A DNA stretch of 60,512 nt, from IMG/VR virus record IMGVR_UViG_3300010354_006477, positions 1-60,512 of that record. One strand, 5' to 3'. Below are positions 42,621-49,474 of the stretch, piece by piece. How positions within the stretch are numbered: position 1 is the first letter of the stretch; the number at the start of each line of letters is the position of its first letter. The stretch comes from a virus. The notes beneath the pieces were generated by a model, which did not search any database, was not told the origin of the DNA, and saw only the letters and a list, made by a program, of their open reading frames with translations. Both the position numbers and the translations under genes were made by a program.

Positions 42621-42881
42621 TTATAGTGTTTCCAATTTGGCCATTAGTGTGGCAACATCATTGTAGACTTCACTGCCATTGCGACTAGTGCGAAGGATGA
42701 TGAAGTTGCGATTGTAAATCTCTACGGTAGCATCCAAGGTGCGAGCACGGCCAAAAGTCACTGCTCGATACTTAGAGCCTTTCTTGTTGACATATTCGCC
42801 TGTGAGCACACCATACGGGGCAGAGAAGTTCTTACCGACCGCCCAGTTATAAATGTGATCTTGAATTGCTTGACTATTCAC
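42621..42881 (-). CDS. Hypothetical protein
   Basis: The 86-residue protein begins at a GTG preceded by GGAGCGTAA, directly after the upstream stop. AIQDHIYNWAVGKNFSAPYG and a strand-rich core (AVTFGRARTLDATVEIYNRNFIILRTS) end in an amphipathic helix. It converges with the sulfotransferase, leaving one base between the stops. Family not recognised. Confidence 0.6.
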   Translation of the reverse strand: MNSQAIQDHIYNWAVGKNFSAPYGVLTGEYVNKKGSKYRAVTFGRARTLDATVEIYNRNFIILRTSRNGSEVYNDVATLMAKLETL

Positions 42882-43153
42882 TTACGCTCCATGGCATATT
42901 CGAACAAGACCCACTTGGCACGGTTCAACAGTTGTCGCTGATCTTCCATGAGGTTAGCCAGCGTGTCTGAATCATACGGGCCGTAAGCAACCATTTCTTG
43001 AGCATCACTCATCATGCTAGCGGCATACATAACAGGACCCGAAAAACGGAAAGTCAGACTTTCTTCAACCGCTTCACGCATTTCAGCTTCGGTGCAACCG
43101 TACATACGAACTTGTCGTTGTTCTTGCTCAGTCATTTCAGCGAAACGAGTCAT
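42878..43153 (-). CDS. Hypothetical protein
   Basis: ATG 43153 with AAGGAGCAGACA upstream gives 91 residues; an extension to 43207 has no ribosome-binding site. The protein is acidic and Met-rich (TEQEQRQVRMYGCTEAEMREAVEESL, YAASMMSDAQEMVAYG) with a C-terminal LLNRAKWVLFEYAMERK helix. The stop overlaps the next GTG start. Unknown family. Confidence 0.65.
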   Translation of the reverse strand: MTRFAEMTEQEQRQVRMYGCTEAEMREAVEESLTFRFSGPVMYAASMMSDAQEMVAYGPYDSDTLANLMEDQRQLLNRAKWVLFEYAMERK

Positions 43154-43163
43154 TGTCTGCTCC

Positions 43164-43304
43164 TTAGGGTTTGGTACGATTGGTAAGATAGAAACGACCG
43201 TTTTCAACCTTGCCGCACATTACTAGCCGCAAAGGAAAACCATATTCTGCCATAACCTCGCGCATACGAGCGAAACGGCCCTTCTTGAATGTCTTTTTCA
43301 TCAT
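43164..43304 (-). CDS. Small hypothetical protein (46 residues), possibly leaderless
   Basis: The protein MMKKTFKKGRFARMREVM and onward is basic with a final GKVENGRFYLTN strand pair. Its first ATG lies only about seven bases after the -10 of a strong promoter (43311-43316), so the transcript would start at or next to the start codon with no room for a ribosome-binding site. Internal ATG codons at the third line of the protein give shorter alternatives. Confidence 0.5.
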   Translation of the reverse strand: MMKKTFKKGRFARMREVMAEYGFPLRLVMCGKVENGRFYLTNRTKP

Positions 43305-43310
43305 GTTTGA

Positions 43311-43339
43311 AGTATAGCACCAAACCAATTTTGTGTCAA
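43311..43339 (-). promoter_or_regulatory. Sigma-70 promoter with extended -35
   Basis: TTGACA (43334-43339) and TATACT (43311-43316), 17 bases apart on the minus strand. The spacer CAAAATTGGTTTGGTGC is nearly identical to that of the promoter at 43584-43612, showing duplication of a promoter cassette. Confidence 0.82.
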
Positions 43340-43555
43340 TTATTTGAGTTCTCGCATGCGAGCTTGGCTTTCCTCGCACTCAATGCGGCCCTTTTCAATA
43401 TTGTAAATAGCACGAATCAAAAATCCAATACCAATCAACCCCAGGGTAATCATGGTGAACATGGGGGCAATCATCATCATAGCAACGAATCCCAATCCGC
43501 TCATACCCAGAGCGGCCACGGTCAGAGCCGTGTTCTTAGCAGCTTGTTTGTTCAT
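43340..43555 (-). CDS. Small membrane protein
   Basis: The ATG at 43555 is preceded by AGGAGGTTCGAT. The 71-residue protein is mostly two hydrophobic segments (ALTVAALGMSGLGFVAMMMIAP and FTMITLGLIGIGFLIRAI) followed by a charged tail (EKGRIECEESQARMRELK). It should sit in the inner membrane with its tail in the cytoplasm. It could be a superinfection or host-takeover factor; nothing in sequence proves that. The next promoter's -35 begins right at its stop codon. Confidence 0.68.
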   Translation of the reverse strand: MNKQAAKNTALTVAALGMSGLGFVAMMMIAPMFTMITLGLIGIGFLIRAIYNIEKGRIECEESQARMRELK

Positions 43556-43583
43556 ATCGAACCTCCTGTTTAACAATACCTCT

Positions 43584-43612
43584 ATTGTATCACCAAACCG
43601 ATTTTGTGTCAA
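43584..43612 (-). promoter_or_regulatory. Sigma-70 promoter with extended -35
   Basis: TTGACA (43607-43612) and TACAAT (43584-43589), 17 bases apart on the minus strand. The CACAAAAT extension follows the -35 and AGAGGTAT follows the -10. It drives the small membrane protein gene through an AGGAGG ribosome-binding site. Confidence 0.82.
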
Positions 43613-43768
43613 TTATTGGAAAACAATGGATTCGTTGAGCTTTTGGGCATACTGCCTAGCACAGGCAAGAGTGTTGTAAGTACTATGGACCTTTACATCC
43701 CAATTGACAAAATAAATAACGCACCATTGGTCCTGGTGTTCGTCATAGCGAACATAATAGACTGCCAT
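43613..43768 (-). CDS. Small hypothetical protein (51 residues)
   Basis: ATG 43768 is preceded by TTGGAGAAACCAAATT. The 51-residue product starts MAVYYVRYDEHQDQW, continues with strands rich in Tyr, Val and Trp (CVIYFVNWDVKVHS), and ends in a helix (CARQYAQKLNES). Its stop lies next to the downstream promoter and it starts 20 bases after a terminator, so it is a well-bounded short gene. Family not recognised. Confidence 0.62.
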   Translation of the reverse strand: MAVYYVRYDEHQDQWCVIYFVNWDVKVHSTYNTLACARQYAQKLNESIVFQ

Positions 43769-43787
43769 AATTTGGTTTCTCCAACCT

Positions 43788-43813
43788 AAAAAGAAGCCGC
43801 ATTAAGCGGCTTC
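43788..43813 (-). terminator. Rho-independent terminator after 43802-44065
   Basis: GAAGCCGC and GCGGCTTC pair around a five-base loop, followed on the minus strand by TTTTT. The stop codon of the upstream gene lies in the loop. It separates that gene from the 51-residue gene. Confidence 0.8.
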
Positions 43814-44065
43814 CTGTTGGCGACGATAAGCACGAAGCGCCATTTCCCTTGCAAGAAATAATCTTAGTTGTACATAGTCACTGATCTCAGCATCTTCATC
43901 ATCATCGGCTGCAACTAACTGCGGCCTAGCAAAACTGCGGTGTAAAGTGAGTTCAGTGTCGTATAACTCTAAGCCTTCGAGATCGTCGTCAAAGTCTTCA
44001 CTTCTTAGCTGGCTCAGCAGCCTTAGGTGCTTCTTTGGCAGGAGCAGCAGGCTTTGCCGCGTCAC
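43802..44065 (-). CDS. Hypothetical acidic protein, start uncertain
   Basis: The frame gives up to 87 residues from a GTG at 44065, but the first 20 or so codons lie inside the preceding Ala/Pro/Lys-rich gene in another frame, so a later start is possible. The secure part has SEDFDDDLEGLELYDTEL and VAADDDEDAEISD, then a helical VQLRLFLAREMALRAYRR. The terminator beginning in its stop codon supports that this is a real gene. Function unknown. Confidence 0.5.
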   Translation of the reverse strand: MTRQSLLLLPKKHLRLLSQLRSEDFDDDLEGLELYDTELTLHRSFARPQLVAADDDEDAEISDYVQLRLFLAREMALRAYRRQQEAA

Positions 44066-44270
44066 TTTTGGTGGCGTCAGCTGCCTTCTTCTCGGCCTCC
44101 TTCTCAGCCTTTGTCTTTGGCTTTTCTACCTTAGGCATTTCCTTAGGTGTAGCAGGTGCTGGCGTAGAAGCAGCAGCAGGTGCCTTAACAGCCTCGGGGG
44201 CCTTGGCAGGTGCTTGAGCAAATGCTGTACCAACTGCTAGAGCGGCGATGATAGCGACTAGTGATTTCAT
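43998..44270 (-). CDS. Secreted Ala/Pro/Lys-rich low-complexity protein
   Basis: The 90-residue protein begins with a classical signal peptide: KSLVAIIAALAVGTAFAQ with an A-x-A type site before QA. The mature part is almost wholly Ala, Pro, Lys and Glu, with no Cys. An AAAGGAGACACTT ribosome-binding site precedes the ATG, and a TATACT -10-like sequence lies about 50 bases upstream without a clear -35. It would be exported to the periplasm and be largely unstructured. Host bacteria have many such proteins, so acquisition from a host is possible. Confidence 0.68.
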   Translation of the reverse strand: MKSLVAIIAALAVGTAFAQAPAKAPEAVKAPAAASTPAPATPKEMPKVEKPKTKAEKEAEKKAADATKSDAAKPAAPAKEAPKAAEPAKK

Positions 44271-44360
44271 AAGTGTCTCCTTTATTTGAAATCTAGCAAA
44301 TAATTTTACTTGCTTAGTATATATAACGCCGCAGGTCGATTAGTCGTTGACAGATTTTGG

Positions 44361-45059
44361 TTATTCTAACCAAATATTGTCTACCAATTTCATTTGTTCA
44401 ATCATAGTTTGGCTAGTGATATGAACTAGCAATGCCCGACGATTTTGGTCAGTTGTATTGGGCATAGTACTGTGCAGTACCCTAGGAAAGTAAACTAATA
44501 CATCACCTGGCATCATATGAGGTTGCACAACGCCGGCTAAAAATTCTTCGTTATAAACTCCTCGGTAGCTGTCTTGTACTACCCAGTTTCTTTTATGACT
44601 GCCTGGAAGCAAACCTGTGCCTCCATTGGCTTGTGTAAATTCACAGAGGGGTATAATACATTGTACGCCCAGTAGGTCAAAGCTTTCGTGCCATTGGTTA
44701 AATCGATAAGGACTATCGATATGGGGCTTGATGTACTTGTTGTTGGGAGTGTTGGTAATGACATCGGCAACATAGACTTGGGGCTCGTTAAACAAAAATC
44801 CAACTTGATCTATTAGTATTTTACCAACACTCTGTATCTCGCGCCAATCATGAAGCTGCTGACTCCACCATAAAGCAAACTCTGGACATTCGTGAATTCG
44901 ACTGCGTGGATAGTATTTGTTATCAACTGCATGACCTCGAGTGGGATACAGGTCGCAGGTTCTATCATTGATACAATCGATAATAATTTTTGGTATAATA
45001 TTTTTTAGAACAACAAATCCTTGCTCTAGTAACTGATCTTTTAAGTCTTGTTGGCCCAT
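44361..45059 (-). CDS. Phytanoyl-CoA dioxygenase (PhyH)-like protein
   Basis: The 232-residue protein has GFVVLKNIIPK at its N-terminus. KPHIDSPYRFN follows with the HxD Fe(II) pair, then GGTGLLPGSHKRN and PGDVLVYFPRVLHSTMPN, with the distal His and NRRALLVHI with the 2-oxoglutarate-binding Arg. This is the PhyH layout. Members hydroxylate lipids, modified bases or secondary metabolites. Phage homologues sometimes act on nucleotides. It overlaps the upstream gene by 19 bases and ends 91 bases before the secreted protein gene. Confidence 0.78.
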   Translation of the reverse strand: MGQQDLKDQLLEQGFVVLKNIIPKIIIDCINDRTCDLYPTRGHAVDNKYYPRSRIHECPEFALWWSQQLHDWREIQSVGKILIDQVGFLFNEPQVYVADVITNTPNNKYIKPHIDSPYRFNQWHESFDLLGVQCIIPLCEFTQANGGTGLLPGSHKRNWVVQDSYRGVYNEEFLAGVVQPHMMPGDVLVYFPRVLHSTMPNTTDQNRRALLVHITSQTMIEQMKLVDNIWLE

Positions 45060-45382
45060 AAGTTTATATCGCCTTGATAGAGTGTAAATTCAAATGCATC
45101 CATTTCATTGAATAGCACTAGTTTTCGTTTGCTGAGATAGTATGGCCAAATCATTCTCTCGTCTAACATCAATAGAGTTTTATTTAATATTCTATAGTTG
45201 TCTGCTAGTTTGATTGGATATGTTTTCCACTGCTCTTTGGCTAGTTCGAATCCAATGCCAGTAAATCTAGTGCCTTTGGCATTTTTATAAACCGTAAAAA
45301 AAGTCAGTGGTTGATCCACTGACTTTACAATAGTATCAAAAACCAGTTTACTTATCTGTTCTTTTGATAAGTTCGTATTCAT
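45041..45382 (-). CDS. Hypothetical protein
   Basis: The 113-residue protein has ISKLVFDTIVKSVDQPLTFFTVYKN, TRFTGIGFELAKEQW, and MIWPYYLSKRKLVLF followed by DAFEFTLYQGDINLW. The segments look like one mixed alpha-beta domain. It overlaps both neighbours (35 bases upstream, 19 downstream). Family not recognised. Confidence 0.6.
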   Translation of the reverse strand: MNTNLSKEQISKLVFDTIVKSVDQPLTFFTVYKNAKGTRFTGIGFELAKEQWKTYPIKLADNYRILNKTLLMLDERMIWPYYLSKRKLVLFNEMDAFEFTLYQGDINLWANKT

Positions 45383-45665
45383 TGACTTCAGTGCCTTCGG
45401 TTAATTCTACTACAGTAAAGTCATTGCACTTAAATAACTTGTTAAGTTTTTCCATTAAGTTGAAGGCATGTCCGGGATTACTAAAACTTACTTTTTTATA
45501 TTTTGGACCAGGATAGTCTTGTAAACTGTTTAAAAAAGTTCTAAGGTTAAAAGGGCGCTTTTTGTAAAAGACTGCATAGATGGCATCGGCTTCTAGGACC
45601 TCTTCACTCTTATAAGTGCCAGGGTCGACATGTGTTAATAGTATTGTAGGTTTAGGTCTAGCCAT
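45348..45665 (-). CDS. Hypothetical protein
   Basis: The 105-residue protein begins RPKPTILLTHVDPGTYKSEEV and continues with YAVFYKKRPFNLRTFLNSLQDYPGPKYKKVSF and AFNLMEKLNKLFKC. It has a strand-helix-strand-helix pattern with basic surface. An AGGAGAACTGC ribosome-binding site precedes the ATG, and a GATAAATA late-type element lies just upstream. Family not recognised. Confidence 0.63.
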   Translation of the reverse strand: MARPKPTILLTHVDPGTYKSEEVLEADAIYAVFYKKRPFNLRTFLNSLQDYPGPKYKKVSFSNPGHAFNLMEKLNKLFKCNDFTVVELTEGTEVNEYELIKRTDK

Positions 45666-45681
45666 GCAGTTCTCCTAATAT

Positions 45682-45689
45682 TATTTATC
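45682..45689 (-). promoter_or_regulatory. Possible late promoter core GATAAATA
   Basis: GATAAATA on the minus strand lies 17 bases before the start codon at 45665. One base differs from the T4 core TATAAATA and the sequence equals the half-site at 28682. The leader would be very short but would still contain the AGGAG ribosome-binding site. Confidence 0.4.
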
Positions 45690-45712
45690 AGAAAACCGCA
45701 TTAAATACTTAT

Positions 45713-46180
45713 TTAATCGTCGATTATTTCGCCGGTTTTTTGTTGTCCTAGCACTACTTTAAGGTCCATTTTAGTTTTATACGGCCCAACATGTTGGTTG
45801 GTTTTAATAGTAGTAAACCTGGGACAAAGACTACATACCCAGCCGTTTTTAAATTTTAGTCCATACCAGCCTGCTACATGAACGCTTTTACTAGCAGCTT
45901 TTTTAGTAAAAGTAGGATAACCTTCGATTTCTTTTACATTAAAAACTTCTTCTTGATCAGTAGGATACCCCATGACTTCTAGGTGACCGCCATGCGTCAA
46001 GTCTCGAATAACGAATTCGATTCCCAGTTTCTTAAGCTCTTTTGGATCATGTGCTACATAATCCTTGCGACGAAGGTTGATGACATAATTGTCATCCTTG
46101 AAGTTCATCATGCCAACACGCTTGGCATTTTCTTCTAGAATCCAAAACTTATCTTTAATAACACTCTTGGCTAAAATCAT
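45713..46180 (-). CDS. Conserved-looking phage protein of unknown function
   Basis: The 155-residue protein has ILAKSVIKDKFWILEEN, RVGMMNFKDDNYVINLRR, THGGHLEVMGYPTD, and VAGWYGLKFKNGWVCSLCPRF. The single C-x-x-C (CSLC) and the HGGH could bind metal. It overlaps the flap nuclease gene by four bases, suggesting a role in DNA metabolism, but no family is evident to me. Confidence 0.65.
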   Translation of the reverse strand: MILAKSVIKDKFWILEENAKRVGMMNFKDDNYVINLRRKDYVAHDPKELKKLGIEFVIRDLTHGGHLEVMGYPTDQEEVFNVKEIEGYPTFTKKAASKSVHVAGWYGLKFKNGWVCSLCPRFTTIKTNQHVGPYKTKMDLKVVLGQQKTGEIIDD

Positions 46181-47166
46181 TTGTAAGCCGCTCCCAAATA
46201 CTCACTGTGCTCTGTCATTTTGTCCGCAATGTTTACCAAATTCCACTTGCCGCAGAATTTAACAAAATGTAGTCCGACCTGTTTAACAGGTGGCTTGCTT
46301 GTACTGTCATTAATTACAGTATCTAGTGCTAGTTTAATTTCATCTGGCTGTTCTGTCAAGTCGATCAGCTTCTTATTATGGAGATACCGATCTCGAACTC
46401 GATGCTCTTCGCCATTATGGTCAACCCAACGCTGAAGCATCATATTGTTCCAATTGTAGCCTTTGGTATCTCGATCAGCAAAGGCTTCACGGAGACCAAC
46501 TTTATTCTTTGTGCCTTTTTCCCGAACACCCGGATACGCACTGAATACATTGTCGGAGGAGTCCCCACGCATACATTTCTCAAATAGCAACCATTGCGGG
46601 TCAGGGGCTGGCAAAGGCTCCTTAGTTTTCTTGTCCAAGACTGGTCGCCCTTTTTCATCTAGGATACCTTCGATAGTAATTAGTTGTTTGCTGATGCCAT
46701 TGAACTGGCGAACATTGGGCGCTAGCAATTGATAGAAGTCACTATCGCTGCTGACAATTACATGATTGTCGTCAGGATGATTTTGAATCCAGCGAGCAAT
46801 AAAATCATCAGCTTCACAGTTTTCATGACGAAGTACCGAGCAATTAGTTTTATCATTGAAAAAAGTCTTTAGTTCGTCAAAGGCTTCCCAAAAGATTTTA
46901 TCCTCTTCGGCTTCTTTGGGGCTAAGTGCTGCGCGAGCTGCCGCACGGTTAGCCTTGTAGTTAGTGTCAAAGTCCTTACGCCAACTGCGACCTTCGAGAC
47001 AGATAATGACATGACTGCCTTTGAAGTCACGCCAAACTTTGTTGATGCTGTTAAACATAATATGGTAAGCCATGCCTACCTTAGTTTCAGCATCTTCACC
47101 ACGCACCACATGCCTTGCACGAAAGAACATGTTAGCGGCATCTACCAGCAAATAAGTTTTAGTCAT
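46177..47166 (-). CDS. T4 RNase H-like 5'-3' exonuclease / flap endonuclease
   Basis: From ATG 47166 the protein is 329 residues, beginning YLLVDAANMFFRARH with the first catalytic Asp. CEADDFIARW supplies the acidic pair, VIVSSDSDFYQLL the next Asp residues, and MRGDSSDNVF the helix-hairpin-helix-linked Asp pair. These are the metal ligands of the FEN/RNase H family. In T4 the enzyme removes RNA primers and flaps from the lagging strand. Length matches T4 RNase H (about 305). It overlaps both neighbours by a few bases. Confidence 0.88.
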   Translation of the reverse strand: MTKTYLLVDAANMFFRARHVVRGEDAETKVGMAYHIMFNSINKVWRDFKGSHVIICLEGRSWRKDFDTNYKANRAAARAALSPKEAEEDKIFWEAFDELKTFFNDKTNCSVLRHENCEADDFIARWIQNHPDDNHVIVSSDSDFYQLLAPNVRQFNGISKQLITIEGILDEKGRPVLDKKTKEPLPAPDPQWLLFEKCMRGDSSDNVFSAYPGVREKGTKNKVGLREAFADRDTKGYNWNNMMLQRWVDHNGEEHRVRDRYLHNKKLIDLTEQPDEIKLALDTVINDSTSKPPVKQVGLHFVKFCGKWNLVNIADKMTEHSEYLGAAYK

Positions 47167-47371
47167 TGATATAAGATTCAAGTAATTTTTGATTAATCTG
47201 TTCTCGGAATCCAGTATTAAATTCTTGCAACAGACTCATCCACTCTGTGTACTCTCGTACCGTAAATAAGAATTCTTCCCAAGCATCACTGTCTTGTTTT
47301 TTGAATGATACAAGTACATGATCAGTTCCAACCCAATTTACGCGAAAGTTCCATTGTAGTTTACTTTGCAT
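47159..47371 (-). CDS. Hypothetical protein
   Basis: From ATG 47371 it is 70 residues: strands WNFRVNWVGTDHVLVSFKK followed by an aromatic helix (FLFTVREYTEWMSLLQEF) and NQKLLESYIND. A longer frame would run into the upstream gene. It overlaps the nuclease start by eight bases. Family not recognised. Confidence 0.6.
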   Translation of the reverse strand: MQSKLQWNFRVNWVGTDHVLVSFKKQDSDAWEEFLFTVREYTEWMSLLQEFNTGFREQINQKLLESYIND

Positions 47372-47372
47372 C

Positions 47373-47693
47373 TTATTTCTTGTCAACTTTTTTACGCCGT
47401 TTTGGTAAAACATCGGCATCGGCAACAAATTTGGCTTCTTCGTCCATTTGAGCACCGATATTCTTACATAGTTCGGTAAACCATTTGTCTACCAACTCTT
47501 CGTCCGTTTTACCTTGATAGCCATGTTGTTTTAGGAATTCGATAAAAGCATTGTTCCATTCCAATTCCATGTAGCCTTGTCGTGGATTACTTTCGTCAAA
47601 GTCTGTGTTAACGACATTGACCCATGGCTCTTTGCTTTCTTTAGGATTAGTTGGCTGTTCTTTTTTGCCAAATAAATTTTTAAAAAAGTTCAT
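47373..47693 (-). CDS. Hypothetical protein
   Basis: The 106-residue protein begins with an amphipathic MNFFKNLFGKKEQP, has FIEFLKQHGYQGKTDEELVDKWFTEL in the middle and ends in a basic PKRRKKVDKK tail. The N-terminal amphipathic helix could bind membrane. It is coupled by four bases to a small membrane protein gene upstream. Family not recognised. Confidence 0.6.
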   Translation of the reverse strand: MNFFKNLFGKKEQPTNPKESKEPWVNVVNTDFDESNPRQGYMELEWNNAFIEFLKQHGYQGKTDEELVDKWFTELCKNIGAQMDEEAKFVADADVLPKRRKKVDKK

Positions 47694-47857
47694 ACCAGTT
47701 CCTCTACGATACCTAAGATTTCTGCAAAGATTAAACAGACTCCGGCTAGCAAAAGGCTACCTGTAATTAAGAAACAGCCGGCGCCGATTCTGACAATGCT
47801 TTTTACAAGGCTAACATAAAAGTGACCTTTACTTGGATCTTTTGGTTGTATTTCCAT
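47690..47857 (-). CDS. Small single-pass membrane protein (55 residues)
   Basis: ATG 47857 follows GGAGAAGCAAA. The 55-residue product starts MEIQPKDPSKGHFYV and has two adjoining hydrophobic stretches (GAGCFLITGSLLLAGVCLIF) that make one long or two short membrane segments, ending in an acidic tail. Its stop overlaps the next ATG by four bases, and its start lies inside the end of the upstream gene. Function unknown. Confidence 0.6.
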   Translation of the reverse strand: MEIQPKDPSKGHFYVSLVKSIVRIGAGCFLITGSLLLAGVCLIFAEILGIVEELV

Positions 47858-48194
47858 TTTGCTTCTCCATTTCTTTAATGTTATTCAATATAGCATGAGC
47901 AAAGTTCATGGCGGATTGTTTGTTCAAAAGCATGTGATGTTGTTGTTTATGAACACCTTTAAACAAAATATTATAAACTGCTGTTAGTCTTTCACGCCAA
48001 CTTGACCATGTCGGTGTCCATGTATCAACATAAAAACTTACTTCGATATCTGGAATATCAGCATCACGGTCGAGCTCAATCCACATATGAACAGCGTGAT
48101 CATCACTGCCGCAATCGCATTCTACTTTGAATGCTTTGCTCTTTCCGTAATCACCAGTTAGGCTAATACCTTCTGCGGGTTGTTGTGCTTTCAT
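47829..48194 (-). CDS. Hypothetical protein
   Basis: The 121-residue protein has GDYGKSKAFKVECDCGSDDHAVHMWIE, DIPDIEVSFYVDTW, and a helical C-terminus (AMNFAHAILNNIKEMEKQ). The CDCGS..H..H segment could bind a metal. It overlaps the DUF2061 gene by four bases. It has the look of a small conserved phage protein; I do not know its role. Confidence 0.62.
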   Translation of the reverse strand: MKAQQPAEGISLTGDYGKSKAFKVECDCGSDDHAVHMWIELDRDADIPDIEVSFYVDTWTPTWSSWRERLTAVYNILFKGVHKQQHHMLLNKQSAMNFAHAILNNIKEMEKQNGNTTKRSK

Positions 48195-48409
48195 GTATTA
48201 ATTCTTCCCCAATCGATACGACTCCATAATCTATCGTATAGATAATATGATGTCATCCAGACACAGTTAATAACAATAGTTGGGATCAAAGCCTGCGTAA
48301 GGCTTTGTCCCGTAAGTAATAACATTATGTATGTAGATGCTATTACCCATAATCTATAGATAATAGTTTTAACTAATGTTCTGGTTCTTGTTTCGGTTAC
48401 TTTCCCCAA
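48191..48409 (-). CDS. DUF2061-type small membrane protein
   Basis: A TTG at 48409 preceded by GGAGCAACGG is the best start (72 residues); a TTG at 48421 is possible. ETRTRTLVKTIIYRLWVI opens the family pattern, then LLTGQSLTQALIPTIVINCVWMTSYYLYDRLWSRIDWG, which matches the DUF2061 ending with its YY-x-x-x-R-W motif. Two membrane segments are visible. The function of DUF2061 is unknown. The first codons overlap the end of queE. Confidence 0.75.
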   Translation of the reverse strand: MGKVTETRTRTLVKTIIYRLWVIASTYIMLLLTGQSLTQALIPTIVINCVWMTSYYLYDRLWSRIDWGRINT

Positions 48410-49257
48410 CCGTTGCTCCAAATGTCCACATGTAAGCGAGGACTATAACGATAACCACGAGCCAATGCTTCGTCGGCAATGTGTCGTGTATTGCTAAAGT
48501 AAGCAGCATCGGTACCGCCGACGGGCATTACATAAACTGGGCCAGTAAATCCTACACGGCGATATTCTTGAACAGCTCGATCAACTTCATCAAAATCTTC
48601 TTGCTTGTCAATCACAAACTTTAAATAAGTAAAACCAACTTGCGAATATTCCTTGACTACTTCGGGTTTGACAGCGTCTTCCCACAATTCACCACTGGCG
48701 CTGAGCTTAGGACTGACGCTAAAGGTAATGTTGTTGTGTAGAATATGATAGTTGTCTTTGAGAAAATACTTAAACTCACTATGCAGATGTTGAGTGCCAT
48801 TAGTTTCAAATGTCAAGTTACGCAAGCTCTTCATGAGTTTATGGCTCAGCAGTTCAGGATACAGTTGTTGCCAGCCCAGCAAAGGCTCTCCGCCAGTAAT
48901 TACAAGATGCACATCATTGCCGTTACTCTGCACCCAATCATGATTAGGAGTAAGGCGCAGAACAGCATCGACTGCTTCGTCAATGCTATAACTTGGACTT
49001 AGATGTTTGAATGCAGGATGCCAACTAGCGTAACTATCGCAGCCAGTCTTTGCTAATGGCAAGTCCATAAATGACTTGTACAAATGAACTTCGCGCCCAA
49101 TGTCGTCGGGCTCTGTAGTTTTTTGACCCGCAGGCAAGCCAAAGCCTGCACATTTAAAATTACAACCAAATGTGCGTAAAAACACAGAAGGGACGCCAAT
49201 AAAGCGTCCTTCACCTTGTGCGCTATAAAAAATTTCGCTGACTTTAAGTTTTTCCAT
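48397..49257 (-). CDS. queE: 7-carboxy-7-deazaguanine synthase
   Basis: The 286-residue radical SAM enzyme has the QueE start EIFYSAQGEGRFIGVPSVFLR, CNFKC at residues 32-36, VITGGEPLLGWQ as the SAM-binding strand, and FETNGTQ. The third cluster Cys is not at the standard position; it is C73 in TGCDSYASW, so the cluster loop carries an insertion of about 35 residues. QueE converts 6-carboxytetrahydropterin to 7-carboxy-7-deazaguanine. With folE and dpdA in the same window it points to 7-deazaguanine DNA modification. The start overlaps the preceding gene by 14 bases. Confidence 0.92.
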   Translation of the reverse strand: MEKLKVSEIFYSAQGEGRFIGVPSVFLRTFGCNFKCAGFGLPAGQKTTEPDDIGREVHLYKSFMDLPLAKTGCDSYASWHPAFKHLSPSYSIDEAVDAVLRLTPNHDWVQSNGNDVHLVITGGEPLLGWQQLYPELLSHKLMKSLRNLTFETNGTQHLHSEFKYFLKDNYHILHNNITFSVSPKLSASGELWEDAVKPEVVKEYSQVGFTYLKFVIDKQEDFDEVDRAVQEYRRVGFTGPVYVMPVGGTDAAYFSNTRHIADEALARGYRYSPRLHVDIWSNGWGK

Positions 49258-49474
49258 TATGTGCCTTTTCCTGAGCTTTGCCGTATTTTAACTGAATCAT
49301 ACACGATAAGTCAACATCAATATTACCTTCGATTTGGTAAACATCAAGTTCTTCGGGAGGAACATATCCTTCTTTATTGACAGCTGAAATGGAGCAGTCA
49401 GGATAGTTATCCTTAAGCCAATATTCTAATTGTTTGGCTTGCCAAAAATTAATTTGTATTAGCATTCGTGACAT
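49244..49474 (-). CDS. Hypothetical protein
   Basis: From ATG 49474 it is 76 residues, beginning SRMLIQINFWQAKQLEYWLKDNYPDC and ending in an acidic then basic tail. An AAAAGGTGACT element lies upstream. It lies inside the overlap of the HIT-like and queE genes (about 26 and 14 bases). Family not recognised. Confidence 0.55.
   Translation of the reverse strand: MSRMLIQINFWQAKQLEYWLKDNYPDCSISAVNKEGYVPPEELDVYQIEGNIDVDLSCMIQLKYGKAQEKAHNGKT

Noticed and set aside
44357-44373. TTGGTTA-TTC-TAACCAA hairpin as a terminator after the PhyH-like gene
   Set aside because: The stem is AT-rich and short and is not followed by a T run on the minus strand.
45690-45715. ATTAAATA-CT-TATTTAAT inverted repeat as a regulatory site
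   Set aside because: Low-complexity AT dyads arise easily here, and this one has no matching copy elsewhere in the window.
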